Source of the DNA: Gammaproteobacteria bacterium
GTDB taxonomy: Bacteria; Pseudomonadota; Gammaproteobacteria; Eutrophobiales; Eutrophobiaceae
Reading direction: 5' to 3'
Length of the DNA stretch: 64,000 bases
Assembly (NCBI GenBank): GCA_022826885.1
Contig: JAJDUB010000002.1
Span: forward strand, 95,902 to 159,901
The notes beneath the pieces are model-generated. The model saw only the letters and a list, made by a program, of their open reading frames with translations. It searched no databases and was not told where the DNA came from. The position numbers were made by a program, and so were the translations under genes. Positions 41,285-51,919 of the stretch are shown here, in pieces (the first letter of the stretch is position 1; each line of letters starts with the position of its first letter).

Positions 41285-42970
41285 TCACCCGGCGAGACCG
41301 GTTGCCCGGGCCAGGGCGTTCGTTACCTTTACCCGGTTGAACTTGCGCCAGCGGCCGGCAACGTGCTGGTCGGGCCGCACCAGGTAATAGGTGCCCGGAC
41401 GGGCGTCGTAGTGCCGGTGCAGCAGGCCGTTTTTATCCAAGATATGTTTGCCGCCGTTCCCTGCCTCCGTCACGATCAGGGTATCGACCGGGATTTGCCC
41501 TGAGCCCACCGCGTCAAGCTCTGCCGGCGCGCTGCCGTCGCCGCTGAAATAAATCCCCACGAAGCGGCTTCCCAACTGGTTCAGGAACCAGGCGTCCGCC
41601 CCGTTGATGTAGACCGGGGCGTCCAGGCAGGGCGCGCCGGGCCGTTGCCGGTCGCTGAATTCATCCTCGTCCGGAGTGTTCAGGGGAGAGCCGTCCAGTA
41701 CGCTTGGAGTGGACAGGCGGCCGGGGTTGACGAACCTGCGGGCAAACTCGAAATCCTTGGCCAGCTCCAGCGTGGCATTGCGGAACGCGAGGCTGACCTC
41801 GCTTTTCGGGGTCATGAAGTCCGTGCTGCGTGATGAGTTCATCACGTTTTCCTCCGCGCCCAGGATGCGTTCATCATCATAACTGTTGATGAGATGGGGT
41901 GGCGCGGCGCCGGTCAGGACCAGGTGGAGTTTCCAGGCCAGGTTGTCCACGTCCTGCAATCCGCCGTTTGCCCCTCGCGCCCCGAACGGCGACACGAGAT
42001 GGGCAGAATCGCCGGCGAAGATGGTGCGGCCATGGACGAATTTTTCCATGCGGCAGCACTTGAAGGTGTACAGGCTCACCCACTCGTACTCGAATTCGAG
42101 ATCGGAACCGAGAAAAGCCCTGATTTTGGCGTCTATATTCTCTTCCTTCATCACCTCCTCGCGGTCGATGTCCCAACCCATCTGGAAATCGATGCGCCAG
42201 ACGTCGTCGGCCTGCTTGTGGATCAGCGAGGTCTGGCCGGGATTGAACGGCGGGTCGAACCAGAAGCGCCGGATCGCGGGGAAGTCCGCCTTCATGCGCA
42301 CGTCGGCGATCAGGAAGTTGTCCTCGAATACCCGGCCTATGAAATCCAGTCCCAGGGCCTCACGCGCCGGGCTGCGATGCCCGTCCGCGGCGATCAGGTA
42401 ATCGCAACTGAGCCGGTATTCCCCTGCGGGGGTGTTCACGGTCACGATGACCTTGTCAGTGTCATTGACCACATCGGTTAACTCGTTCTGCCAGCGGATG
42501 CCGGTCTGCGGATACTGTGGAAACAGGTCGATCAGGTATTCTTCCGCATAGAACTGCTGCAGGTTGATGAACGCGGGGAATTTCTGTTCCTTGTCCGGCA
42601 GCAGGTCGAACTTGTACACAGGCTCGGTTTCCTCGCCGAAATAGACCCAGCCCTGGTTCCACACCACGCCTTTTTCCATCATGCGCCCACTAGTGCCGAT
42701 GCGGTCCAGGATCTCCAGCGTACGTTTTGCCCAGCAGATGGCGCGCGAACCGTCGCTCACGGTGTTGTATTTCTCCAGCACCACGGACCGGATACCGTAG
42801 CGCGCCAGGTCTATGGCGCTGGCCAGGCCGATGGGTCCTCCACCTGCGATGACCACCGGGAAATGGGTGATTGCCCCGCTGTCGATCTCAGGGGGCTTTA
42901 CAAAATCATAAATGCGCCGCGCCTGGCGACTGGTCTGCCGCGCCTTGCCTATATCTCCATACTTTGCCAT
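41285..42970 (-). CDS. FAD-dependent aromatic hydroxylase (phenol/3-HPP hydroxylase type)
   Basis: The 561-residue flavoprotein has the FAD dinucleotide motif VVIAGGGPIGLASAIDLARYG, the DG motif in LIAADGHRSPAREALG, and the GD motif in TIFAGDSAHLVSPFGARGANG. This puts it among class A hydroxylases such as MhpA, PcpB and TfdB, with a C-terminal thioredoxin-like region. These add a hydroxyl to phenolic rings using NAD(P)H and oxygen. It diverges from a TonB receptor, suggesting use of an imported aromatic compound. The exact substrate cannot be read. Confidence 0.85.
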   Translation of the reverse strand: MAKYGDIGKARQTSRQARRIYDFVKPPEIDSGAITHFPVVIAGGGPIGLASAIDLARYGIRSVVLEKYNTVSDGSRAICWAKRTLEILDRIGTSGRMMEKGVVWNQGWVYFGEETEPVYKFDLLPDKEQKFPAFINLQQFYAEEYLIDLFPQYPQTGIRWQNELTDVVNDTDKVIVTVNTPAGEYRLSCDYLIAADGHRSPAREALGLDFIGRVFEDNFLIADVRMKADFPAIRRFWFDPPFNPGQTSLIHKQADDVWRIDFQMGWDIDREEVMKEENIDAKIRAFLGSDLEFEYEWVSLYTFKCCRMEKFVHGRTIFAGDSAHLVSPFGARGANGGLQDVDNLAWKLHLVLTGAAPPHLINSYDDERILGAEENVMNSSRSTDFMTPKSEVSLAFRNATLELAKDFEFARRFVNPGRLSTPSVLDGSPLNTPDEDEFSDRQRPGAPCLDAPVYINGADAWFLNQLGSRFVGIYFSGDGSAPAELDAVGSGQIPVDTLIVTEAGNGGKHILDKNGLLHRHYDARPGTYYLVRPDQHVAGRWRKFNRVKVTNALARATGLAG

Positions 42971-43144
42971 GGTCGTATTATACCGTCTTGATCCCGGATC
43001 ATTCCCGGCAATATGACTGTCTCTTCCGTTTCATCCAAGTTTTGCTTCCGCTACGGCTAAGCCCGGTTGATTAAATATCCATACACTACCCGGACACGAT
43101 ATCCGTGCATGGACGCCGGCACACGCTATTAGGAGGGTAGAGTT

Positions 43145-45448
43145 ATGAAATGTCACTGTTATTCACTGCTGTGGAGTGTTGCAATCATCGTCCTGGTCCT
43201 CCCCACCGCCGCTTACCCGCAGATAGAGGAAATCGTCGTCACCGCGCAAAAGCGGGAGGAGAACCTGCAGGAAACGCCCATCGCCATCACCGCGTTCACC
43301 GAGGAGGCCCTGGAAGGGCGCATGATCAACGACATATCGAAACTGGCGGACTTCACGCCTAACGTCATTTTCGATACCACCGCGCCCATCAGCGGCCTGT
43401 CCAACGGCGCAGCGGTGTTCATCCGCGGGGTAGGGCAGCTTGATTTCGGCCTGACCACGGACCCCGGCGTCGGCACGTATATTGACGGTGTGTATTCATC
43501 CCGCGCGGTCGGCGGCGTGCTGGACGTGGTGGATATCGAGCGTATAGAAATCCTGCGCGGTTCCCAGGGCACCCTGTTTGGCCGCAACACTATCGGCGGC
43601 GCCATCAATATCACTACCAAGCGGCCTGCCAGGGAGTTTGGCGGCATGGTCGAAGCCACTTTCGGTGAGTTTGAGAGGACTGATTTCAAGGGTTCCCTGG
43701 ATGTGCCCGTCACGGACAGGTTCGGCGCCAAGTTTGCGATCTCCAGCAAGAACAGGAACGGCTTCGTGGACCGCATTGCGGTAGGCGACAGGCTGGGTGA
43801 TGAGGACCGGCAGTCGGCGCGGGCTTCTTTCCTGCTGGAAGCGACGGACGATATTGAATTGTATGCCACCGTGGATTACACCAACATCGACGAGCAGAGC
43901 GCCGGCTCGGTCATGGTAGGCATTACCGAATTCCCCGGGGAGCCTTCCCAGGGCCTGGCGCCCAGCAGTACCTGGGCCTACAACCAGGTGTTTGTGCCGG
44001 CCAACCCCGGCGCGGCGCCCTACACCGTTGAGGAGTTTTTACCGGGCGGGAAAGATCAGACCCTGGCTACCGGACCCACAGGCACTGATCTTGAAAGTTT
44101 CGGCGCCACCCTGACCTTTACCTGGTCGCTGCCCTGGGTTGAGTTCAAATCCATCACGTCATACCGGGATACCGAGGGCGAATTTTACCGTGACCCGGAT
44201 AATTCCTCTGTCGAAATCACCGAGACCACCAACCCCAATTACAACCATGAGCAGTTCAGCCAGGAAGTGCAGTTGACCGGCAGGGGTTTCAACGAGCGCC
44301 TGCAATACGTGCTGGGCGCCTACTACTTTGAGGAAGACGGGACCGATGACGTGTTTGTGCCTATCTACGGGGCTCTCCCTACCCCGGTGGGACTGATAGC
44401 GCTGCCGCTGTATATCAACAATTATGTAACGGTGGATAACGACAGCAAGGCCGTGTTTGGGCAAGGCACCTTTGACGTCACCGAACAAATCGCCTTGACC
44501 TTCGGGATGCGCTACACCGAAGATAAAAAGGACTTCGGTTATCGTCAGTACATCTCACCGGACCCTTTCCCCGGTAACATTGCCGTGTTGGCGTTGCTCG
44601 GCCCGCCCCTTGCAGCTCCGGGGCCGGCGGACGCGCTTGTTTTCTGGGATGAGGTTTCACAGAAATTCGATGAATTGAATTTCCGCGCAGGGCTGGAGTA
44701 CCAGCTCAATGACGATACCCTGCTCTACTTCACCTATGCCGATGGCTACAAGAGCGGCGGGTTCAATTATCGCTACGTGGTGCCCCGCCTGGCCCCGTTG
44801 CCGTTTGACCCGGAAACCCTGGAATCCTACGAGGCAGGGTTGAAATGGCAGGGACTGGATGATCGCCTGCGTATTAATGCGGCGGGCTTCGTCAGCGAGT
44901 ACAGCGACGTGCAGATCCAGCTATTCGAGACCGGCGGCGGTCCCCTGACCCAGAATGCCGGCGTTGCCGATATCATCGGTGTGGAAGTGGAACTGACCGC
45001 GGTGCCACATGAGCGCCTGCTGCTCAATGCCGGGTTCGGTTACATCGACGCGGAATATGACGAGCTCAACCTGCCCACAACGAACGTGGCGCAGGCAGTC
45101 AACCTCGATACGAAACTGCCCAATACTCCGGAGACCACGGTGAATGTCTCGGCGCAGTATTCCCACCCGTTATCCTGGGGTTCCCTGGTCGTTCGGGGTG
45201 ATTACCGCTATACCGACGACCTATACAACGATGCGCAAAATTCCCCGTTCCTGTACCAGGACGGATACAGTATGTTTAACGCTTCGTTGACCGTTGCTGC
45301 CGGCGGCTGGGAGTTCAGCGTATTCGGGACCAACCTGACGGACAAACGGGTGATCACCAGCGGCGATTCCAACTTCGGTCTGGGGTTTCACGAGGCAAAT
45401 TACAACCGCCCTCGGGAGTTCGGCGGTCTGGTAAGATACCGGTTTTAA
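43145..45448 (+). CDS. TonB-dependent outer-membrane receptor
   Basis: The 767-residue protein has a signal peptide and a TonB-box/plug start EEIVVTAQKREENLQETPIAI. A plug domain runs to about residue 180 with RGVGQLDFGLTTDPGVGTYI and LRGSQGTLFGRNTIGGAINI. The 22-strand barrel ends in the usual aromatic Phe (GGLVRYRF). Such receptors in marine bacteria import siderophores, glycans or aromatic compounds. An AGGAGGG Shine-Dalgarno precedes the ATG. It sits between the flavin hydroxylase and an AraC regulator, so a role in aromatic uptake is plausible. Confidence 0.93.
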   Translation: MKCHCYSLLWSVAIIVLVLPTAAYPQIEEIVVTAQKREENLQETPIAITAFTEEALEGRMINDISKLADFTPNVIFDTTAPISGLSNGAAVFIRGVGQLDFGLTTDPGVGTYIDGVYSSRAVGGVLDVVDIERIEILRGSQGTLFGRNTIGGAINITTKRPAREFGGMVEATFGEFERTDFKGSLDVPVTDRFGAKFAISSKNRNGFVDRIAVGDRLGDEDRQSARASFLLEATDDIELYATVDYTNIDEQSAGSVMVGITEFPGEPSQGLAPSSTWAYNQVFVPANPGAAPYTVEEFLPGGKDQTLATGPTGTDLESFGATLTFTWSLPWVEFKSITSYRDTEGEFYRDPDNSSVEITETTNPNYNHEQFSQEVQLTGRGFNERLQYVLGAYYFEEDGTDDVFVPIYGALPTPVGLIALPLYINNYVTVDNDSKAVFGQGTFDVTEQIALTFGMRYTEDKKDFGYRQYISPDPFPGNIAVLALLGPPLAAPGPADALVFWDEVSQKFDELNFRAGLEYQLNDDTLLYFTYADGYKSGGFNYRYVVPRLAPLPFDPETLESYEAGLKWQGLDDRLRINAAGFVSEYSDVQIQLFETGGGPLTQNAGVADIIGVEVELTAVPHERLLLNAGFGYIDAEYDELNLPTTNVAQAVNLDTKLPNTPETTVNVSAQYSHPLSWGSLVVRGDYRYTDDLYNDAQNSPFLYQDGYSMFNASLTVAAGGWEFSVFGTNLTDKRVITSGDSNFGLGFHEANYNRPREFGGLVRYRF

Positions 45449-45485
45449 ATGTTGGAGTTGGCTATTGTGAAATAGGAGAGGGGTT

Positions 45486-46475
45486 TTGTCTGACTTCCTT
45501 ATACCCAAAGGGCATACCACATCGACAGAGGATGTTACCGAGAAAGAGCGGCTCGAATACTGGATAGATTTGATCTGTGATGAATTCGTGCAGCTGGATT
45601 GTTCCACTGATCAGAAAACGGATTTCTGGGGAGAGATCCGCGGTTGTGAACTCGACAAAATATGGATTTCGGAAGTCGGTGCGTCCCGACAACGAGTCAT
45701 CCGTTCAAAAAAACAGATTGCTAAATCGACTGAGAGAGAGTTTAAGTTAAGTCTGCAACTGGAAGACACCGGTATTGTCAACCAGGATGGGCGCTCGGCA
45801 GAACTGCATCCGGGAGATTTTGCGCTGTATGACAGCACCCGGCCGTATACCCTGCACTTTGATCGGCCGTTCCGACAGATTGTCCTGCAAATTCCATATG
45901 ATTCCCTGGCTGAGATGTTCTTAAGGCCGGAAAATATTACTGCACGACGGGTTTCCGCGCGCACTGCGGTCGGCGCCCTGACCTCACAGTTTATACAGTC
46001 CGTTGCCGGTCGTCTGGATATCTTGTCCCACCAGGAACGCGGGGCGATTAACCAGCACATCATTGAGCTCATCGCACTCGCCATGAGTTCAATGTCCTCG
46101 TTACGCGAACTGGACGGCCGCTCCATAGCAAGGACCGCCATGCTGGAACGGATCAAGCAGTATATTGAAATCAATATCCGCCACCCGCAACTTACGCCTG
46201 CATTGACGGCCTCACACCACCATATCAGCGAGCGTTACCAGCGTATGCTGTTTGCATCAAGCGGCACCACCGTCTCCAGGTTTATCCTGGATAAACGGCT
46301 GGAATTATGCCGGGAGGCTCTGGAGAACAGCGCATTGAGCGATTACAACATCACACAGATTGCCTTTAGTTACGGTTTCAACGACGCCGCTCATTTCAGC
46401 CGCAAATTCAAGGAGCGTTACGGTACTTCCCCCAAAGACTACCGCGAAAAGTTCTTAAGTAAAGAAACAGCTTGA
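45486..46475 (+). CDS. AraC-family transcriptional regulator
   Basis: The 329-residue regulator has an N-terminal AraC-binding-like domain (GDFALYDSTRPYTLHFDRPF, about residues 106-125) and a C-terminal double helix-turn-helix ending ITQIAFSYGFNDAAHFSRKFKERYGTSPKDYR. Such regulators, including XylS/FeaR types, often control aromatic catabolism. A TTG start follows AGGAGAGG, a strong Shine-Dalgarno, and no better ATG lies nearby. It is 37 nt after the TonB receptor and about 2 kb from boxB, so control of either is inferred. Confidence 0.9.
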   Translation: MSDFLIPKGHTTSTEDVTEKERLEYWIDLICDEFVQLDCSTDQKTDFWGEIRGCELDKIWISEVGASRQRVIRSKKQIAKSTEREFKLSLQLEDTGIVNQDGRSAELHPGDFALYDSTRPYTLHFDRPFRQIVLQIPYDSLAEMFLRPENITARRVSARTAVGALTSQFIQSVAGRLDILSHQERGAINQHIIELIALAMSSMSSLRELDGRSIARTAMLERIKQYIEINIRHPQLTPALTASHHHISERYQRMLFASSGTTVSRFILDKRLELCREALENSALSDYNITQIAFSYGFNDAAHFSRKFKERYGTSPKDYREKFLSKETA

Positions 46476-46519
46476 GTGCTGTCCCCTGAGATGTAATCCC
46501 CGGAAAGGGTTGACGACTG

Positions 46520-46699
46520 TCAACGCTCATTCATCTCATCCCGGGTAAACTTTCTCCCGCCTGTGAATAAAACGCCGCGTAATGCCCTGATAGTCTGCAT
46601 CGCAACATAGGCCTGTTGAGGGCGCCGGACGTAGTCTTCCAACCATAGCCGGAGTTGCTCATTCGCGAGCTTGCAGTAATTCCTTAACCTCAAAATCAT
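46520..46699 (-). CDS. Small ORF of unknown function downstream of the Phd remnant
   Basis: A 59-residue frame (MILRLRNYCKLANEQLRLWL... ending RKFTRDEMNER) too short for the track. The central part LEDYVRRPQQAYVAMQTIRALRG has protein-like composition, but I recognise no family. It overlaps the 3' end of the broken Phd gene in another frame. It could be a decayed toxin fragment. Confidence 0.25.
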   Translation of the reverse strand: MILRLRNYCKLANEQLRLWLEDYVRRPQQAYVAMQTIRALRGVLFTGGRKFTRDEMNER

Positions 46700-46895
46700 T
46701 CATAAAGCCTTCATTTTCGGCAGCCTACGCTTTCAGGTCCCAGAACATACCTTCAAGTTCACAGAGCTGATCATAGCGATGCTTGGACAGTAGAACGCAG
46801 GTCACACGACCTGACTTCTCAATGACCACGGGTTCCACCTGGACCGCTTCAAGGTAGCGTCCCAGACGAAAAAGAATACCCGTGTAGCGAAACAT
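46659..46895 (-). pseudogene. Phd/YefM-type antitoxin interrupted by an in-frame stop
   Basis: The minus strand reads LGRYLEAVQVEPVVIEKSGR then VTCVLLSKHRYDQLCELEG, the recognisable Phd/YefM core, then a TAG at 46725-46727. Without the stop, the same frame continues AAENEGFMNDFEVKELLQARE to a TGA at 46659, which looks like the normal C-terminal helix. Hence a single nonsense change has truncated it to 56 residues. The N-terminus is also atypical. No partner toxin is evident. Confidence 0.6.
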
Positions 46896-46937
46896 GCTGA
46901 TATTATAATCTCTGTATAAACGAAAGGGATAGCCAAA

Positions 46938-47012
46938 GTGAAGCGTGTCTTATGTATAGGTTCATCACGTACGGACCTGAAAGGGTTCCCGGTTTTCGTC
47001 CCATTGAATTAA
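46938..47012 (+). pseudogene. Truncated HigB/RelE-type (Gp49-like) toxin remnant
   Basis: A GTG at 46938 starts MKRVLCIGSSRTDLKGFPVF, the typical N-terminus of this toxin family (usually about 110 residues), but the frame stops after 24 codons. The antitoxin-like gene begins 2 nt later, in the normal toxin-antitoxin order. The catalytic part is lost, so no active toxin is made. Confidence 0.55.
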
Positions 47013-47013
47013 T

Positions 47014-47352
47014 ATGAACAAGAAAGACAATAGCTCCGTACAAGAAAGCAGTGGAAATATCTTCGCCGATATCGGCATGCAAGATCCTGATCAGGAACAA
47101 CTTAAAGCCGGATTGACGCTTCAGGTATATCGCCTTATCAGAAATCGTAAACTCACACAGACGGAAACCAGCGAAATTCTGGGTATCAAACAATCCCATG
47201 TGTCTGCGCTTATGCGCAACCGGTCCGGAAATTTTTCCACCAAGCGTTTGAAGGATTTTCTTGGCATCCTGGGACAGGGAGTTGAAATGAACGTCAGGCC
47301 GGCATCAAAACGCAAAAAACAGGGTGCAGCGCCTGCCCATGTCCAGGGGTGA
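47014..47352 (+). CDS. XRE-family HigA-like antitoxin (toxin truncated)
   Basis: The 112-residue protein has FADIGMQDPDQEQLKAGLTLQ followed by the helix-turn-helix LTQTETSEILGIKQSHVSALMRN and GNFSTKRLKDFLGILGQGVEM, the pattern of HigA-like antitoxins found with RelE/HigB toxins. Its toxin is reduced to the 24-codon remnant just upstream. Its last 13 codons belong to a 70-bp sequence repeated before boxB. Confidence 0.8.
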   Translation: MNKKDNSSVQESSGNIFADIGMQDPDQEQLKAGLTLQVYRLIRNRKLTQTETSEILGIKQSHVSALMRNRSGNFSTKRLKDFLGILGQGVEMNVRPASKRKKQGAAPAHVQG

Positions 47353-47383
47353 GGTCAGCGAGGTCGTTTGACAGTCAAGCAGC
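47314..47383 (+). repeat. 70-bp direct repeat, copy 1
   Basis: Matches 48699-48768 at 67 of 70 positions by eye. It covers the 3' end of the HigA-like gene and the following sequence up to AGTCAAGCAGC. Confidence 0.9.
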
Positions 47384-47442
47384 GTTACGGCGTTTCCCCG
47401 AAAAAATATCGGGGGAGGAAAGTTCAGGGAAACTCTGAATAA
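47377..47442 (+). pseudogene. Remnant of an AraC-family C-terminus
   Basis: The frame KQRYGVSPKKYRGRKVQGNSE ending in TAA has the KxRYGxSPxxYR signature that closes AraC-type helix-turn-helix domains. Homology begins inside the direct repeat, so the rest of the gene was lost at that junction. Compare ERYGTSPKDYREK in the intact regulator at 45486. Confidence 0.5.
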
Positions 47443-47454
47443 ATCAGAGTTTCC
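47428..47454. terminator. Bidirectional terminator-like hairpin
   Basis: GGAAACTCTGA-ATAAA-TCAGAGTTTCC is a perfect 11-bp inverted repeat directly at the 3' end of the ATPase gene and after the AraC remnant. No long T-run follows on either strand. Confidence 0.5.
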
Positions 47455-48633
47455 TTAACCCGCACTTCTCACCAGTCTGCCCATAAAGCCGGGCAGGGAG
47501 ACGACGGTCGTGTCCGTTTTAATCGGAAATTCATCATCGCCGCCGTAAATGACAAACTTCCTGGTGGCATTAATATCTTTCGCTCCCTGGTGAAACCCCG
47601 GCCTGATTTGCGGGACCAGGCCATGCTTGATCTCTATCGCCCACAACTCCCTGCCTGACAGCTTGAGGACGAGGTCGATTTCAGCCCCCGCGGCGGTACG
47701 ATAATAATAAGATTCAACATGGTTCGGCACAACGGACAGGATATTATCAATCACAAAGCCCTCCCAGCTTTTTCCCAGGACGGGATTGGACAGCAGGTCA
47801 TCATAGTCCGAAATGCCCAGCAACCGGTGCAGGATACCGCTATCCCGGATATAGTACCGGGGCGATTTGACCAGGCGCTTTTTTACATTCCCGTACCAGG
47901 GATGCAGCCGCCGTACCAACAGGAGATCAACCAGGATGTCCAGGTAATGGCGTATCGTCTTGCCATCGACCTCCAGGTTGCCGCCCAGTTTCAGGAAATT
48001 CAGTGTTTCTCCCTGGAGATGGGCGAGCATGGTCCACAAACGTCTCAGGCGACTGGCCGGTACCCGGAATCCCATTTGTGGCACATCACGTTCCAGGTAG
48101 GTGCGGAGCAACATTTCGAGCCATTCCATGCTGTCGGTATCCGAAGACGCCAGGTAGCTGTTCGGGAACCCGCCGCGCAACCACAACTTGTGAAGGTCAC
48201 TCTGCCTGGTGTGCGGCGCTTCCAGGATATTGAAACCACCCAGTTCCATATAGCTGATACGCCCCGCCAGACTTTCCGAGGATTGGCGCAACAAATCCAT
48301 TGAGGCAGAACCGAGCAGCAGAAATTGCCCTCCCTGTTTGTTGCCCCGGCGATTTTTGTCGATAAGTCCGCGCAGTGTCATAAACAGGTCCGGCGCCCGT
48401 TGTATCTCATCGAGAATAACCAGTTTGTCGCTGTGCCGGCGCAGGAAGGACAGCGGGTCTTGCAGCTTGACCAGGTCATCCGGCGCTTCCAGGTCCAGGT
48501 AGATTGATTTACGGGCCTTGCCCAGGGCCAGGGCCAGTGTGGTTTTCCCGACCTGACGCGGGCCCAGCAATGCAACTGCCGGGAAGCGCCGTATGGTTTC
48601 TTTAAGTTTATTGGTGAGCCACCTCTTAATCAT
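47455..48633 (-). CDS. AAA+ ATPase with DUF4143 domain
   Basis: The protein has Walker A in LLGPRQVGKTTLALALG, Walker B in KLVILDEIQRAPDLF, sensor segment FLLLGSASMDLL, and a C-terminal DUF4143 region with a nuclease-like AEIDLVLKLSGRELWAIEIK. The start is set at ATG 48633 (MIKRWLTNKLK); the track start adds 12 upstream residues. The length is about 392. These proteins are common accessory genes, of unclear function, and often appear next to mobile or toxin-antitoxin genes. It lies exactly between the two copies of the 70-bp repeat. Confidence 0.85.
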   Translation of the reverse strand: MIKRWLTNKLKETIRRFPAVALLGPRQVGKTTLALALGKARKSIYLDLEAPDDLVKLQDPLSFLRRHSDKLVILDEIQRAPDLFMTLRGLIDKNRRGNKQGGQFLLLGSASMDLLRQSSESLAGRISYMELGGFNILEAPHTRQSDLHKLWLRGGFPNSYLASSDTDSMEWLEMLLRTYLERDVPQMGFRVPASRLRRLWTMLAHLQGETLNFLKLGGNLEVDGKTIRHYLDILVDLLLVRRLHPWYGNVKKRLVKSPRYYIRDSGILHRLLGISDYDDLLSNPVLGKSWEGFVIDNILSVVPNHVESYYYRTAAGAEIDLVLKLSGRELWAIEIKHGLVPQIRPGFHQGAKDINATRKFVIYGGDDEFPIKTDTTVVSLPGFMGRLVRSAG

Positions 48634-48698
48634 ACCTTGTATTTTAGGAGTCTGTCTCCGAAAAAACAAGGTAATATTCGGATTAACAGGTTCTCAAA

Positions 48699-48759
48699 AA
48701 AAAACAGGGTGAAGCGCCAGTCCATGTCCAGGGGTGAGGTCAGCGAGGTCGTTTGACAG

Positions 48760-48768
<9 letters not shown>
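48699..48768 (+). repeat. 70-bp direct repeat, copy 2
   Basis: Second copy of the sequence at 47314-47383. The boxB stop codon and its last two Ala codons lie within the right end of this copy. Its left end resembles the 3' end of the HigA-like gene without the rest of that gene. Confidence 0.9.
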
Positions 48769-50199
<1,431 letters not shown>

Positions 50200-50201
50200 C
50201 G

Positions 50202-51917
50202 TCATATCCTGTCTTTATCGTATTCGGGGCGCAGTCCCGTGCCGTAACGGCGCAGCGCGCCGGCGTCACTTACCGCGTTGGGTCGTTGAAATATCCAGTT
50301 CTGCCAGGCAGTCAGCCGGCCGAAGATCTTGGTTTCCAGCGTTTCCGGCCCGGCGAAGCGTAAGTTGGCCTCCATCCCGACCAGGGCATCGGGAGAGAAA
50401 CTGGCCCGTTCTTCCAGCAACATCCTGATCTCGTCCTCCCAGTCGATGTCATCCGGGGTAAAGGTGACCAGTCCCAATTCAGCGGCCAGGGCCGCGTCCA
50501 GTTCCCGGCCGATATGATCTCTCGCTCCTGCGACACTGCCAGGTTCACCGAGAAAACGCGTCTCAAGGCGCGTCAATCCGTTGGGCATCGGCAGCGGGCC
50601 GAAGTTGCTTTCGCTCAGCATGATGGTTGGCGCCGGCGTGTCATCATCTTCAAACTGGCCTTCGAGCATGTAGCTGCGGTCCACGGCGAACAGTAACTCG
50701 GCCAGCAGGCCGACGAAACAGCTTCCGGGTTCAACCAGGGCAAAACTGGTGCGAGACGTCAGGTCCAGCCGTTTCAGGGTGCGTTTCCAGTAGAGGACGA
50801 TCTCGCGTATCAGCCAGTTGTCCTTGTGACGCTGCAGGAATGCGTCATGTCCTTTGACGGTCCCGGCAGCGCCGGCGCTGGTGATGATGATGGTGCCGAT
50901 GTCCGGTTCGTTGAAACGCAGGTGCAGCAGGGCGTCATCCAGTTGCCGGACCAGGGCCAGTGGCCAGAAGCGGTCGCCCATGGTTATGACGTCTGCCATG
51001 CCGTTCGGCGCTGCACTGTCAGGCCCCCTGATTTGCAGGGTGACGTTGCGGTTTTCCCTGTCAATGACCAGGTCCAGCCAGTCGTACCCGATACCATCTG
51101 TCTTCATCGTCCTGGATAACGACGTCAACTGCACCCCCGTGGCTGAATCCGGGCGGTCAGACATCAGACTCATTTCCCGGGCACGTTCCGCCACGCGTTC
51201 ATCGAACCGGGAACCGGGCACGATCTCGTCAACCAGGCGCCAATCGACTGCACGCCGGCCTTTCACGCCTTCCTCTACGGTACAGAACACGTCTGCCAGA
51301 TCCCGGCGCACCTTTCTTTTGTCGACGATGCGGGTGAGCCCGCCGGTGCCGGGCAGCACGGCAAGCAGGGGGATTTCCGGCAACGACACCGCGGCATTGC
51401 CGTCGTCGATCAGGATCAGGTAATCCATGGCCAGCGCCAGTTCATAACCGCCGCCAGCCGCGGTCCCGTTCAGCGCGCACAGGTAGCGCTGGCCCGAAAA
51501 TTCCCCGGCGTCCTCAATGGCGTTCCGGGTCTCATTAGTGAACTTGCAGAAATTCACCTTGTGGCCGTGGGACGCTCCTGCCAGCATACGGATATTGGCC
51601 CCGGCGCAGAACATGGTGGGCTTGCTGGAACTGACCACCACGGTTTTCACTTCCGGATGTTCAAAACGCAATCGTTGAATTGCATCGTACAGTTCGATAT
51701 CGACCCCTATATCGTAGGAGTTGAGTTTCAGTTCGTAGCCGGGAAACACGGCGCCATCCTCACTCACGTCCATCTCCAGGCCGGCAATGGCGCCGGATGT
51801 CGACAGTTTCCAGTGACGGTAATTATCAGGGTGCGTCTGGAAGTCCAGCAGCCTTGCCGCGTGCGCGGCCACCGGCAGTTCGGTTACATTATTGCCAGTT
51901 TTTTCCGGGTTGAGCAT
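50202..51917 (-). CDS. boxC: Benzoyl-CoA-dihydrodiol lyase BoxC
   Basis: BoxC opens the ring of 2,3-epoxybenzoyl-CoA hydrolytically, releasing formate and 3,4-dehydroadipyl-CoA semialdehyde. The 571-residue protein has the crotonase-like fold in duplicate form: VVVSSSKPTMFCAGANIRML and CALNGTAAGGGYELALAMDY in the first half, a second enoyl-CoA-hydratase-like half after residue 300, and a length normal for BoxC. The start at 51917 is 2 nt after the AOR stop, and boxB follows immediately. Confidence 0.93.
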   Translation of the reverse strand: MLNPEKTGNNVTELPVAAHAARLLDFQTHPDNYRHWKLSTSGAIAGLEMDVSEDGAVFPGYELKLNSYDIGVDIELYDAIQRLRFEHPEVKTVVVSSSKPTMFCAGANIRMLAGASHGHKVNFCKFTNETRNAIEDAGEFSGQRYLCALNGTAAGGGYELALAMDYLILIDDGNAAVSLPEIPLLAVLPGTGGLTRIVDKRKVRRDLADVFCTVEEGVKGRRAVDWRLVDEIVPGSRFDERVAERAREMSLMSDRPDSATGVQLTSLSRTMKTDGIGYDWLDLVIDRENRNVTLQIRGPDSAAPNGMADVITMGDRFWPLALVRQLDDALLHLRFNEPDIGTIIITSAGAAGTVKGHDAFLQRHKDNWLIREIVLYWKRTLKRLDLTSRTSFALVEPGSCFVGLLAELLFAVDRSYMLEGQFEDDDTPAPTIMLSESNFGPLPMPNGLTRLETRFLGEPGSVAGARDHIGRELDAALAAELGLVTFTPDDIDWEDEIRMLLEERASFSPDALVGMEANLRFAGPETLETKIFGRLTAWQNWIFQRPNAVSDAGALRRYGTGLRPEYDKDRI

Positions 51918-51919
51918 GA

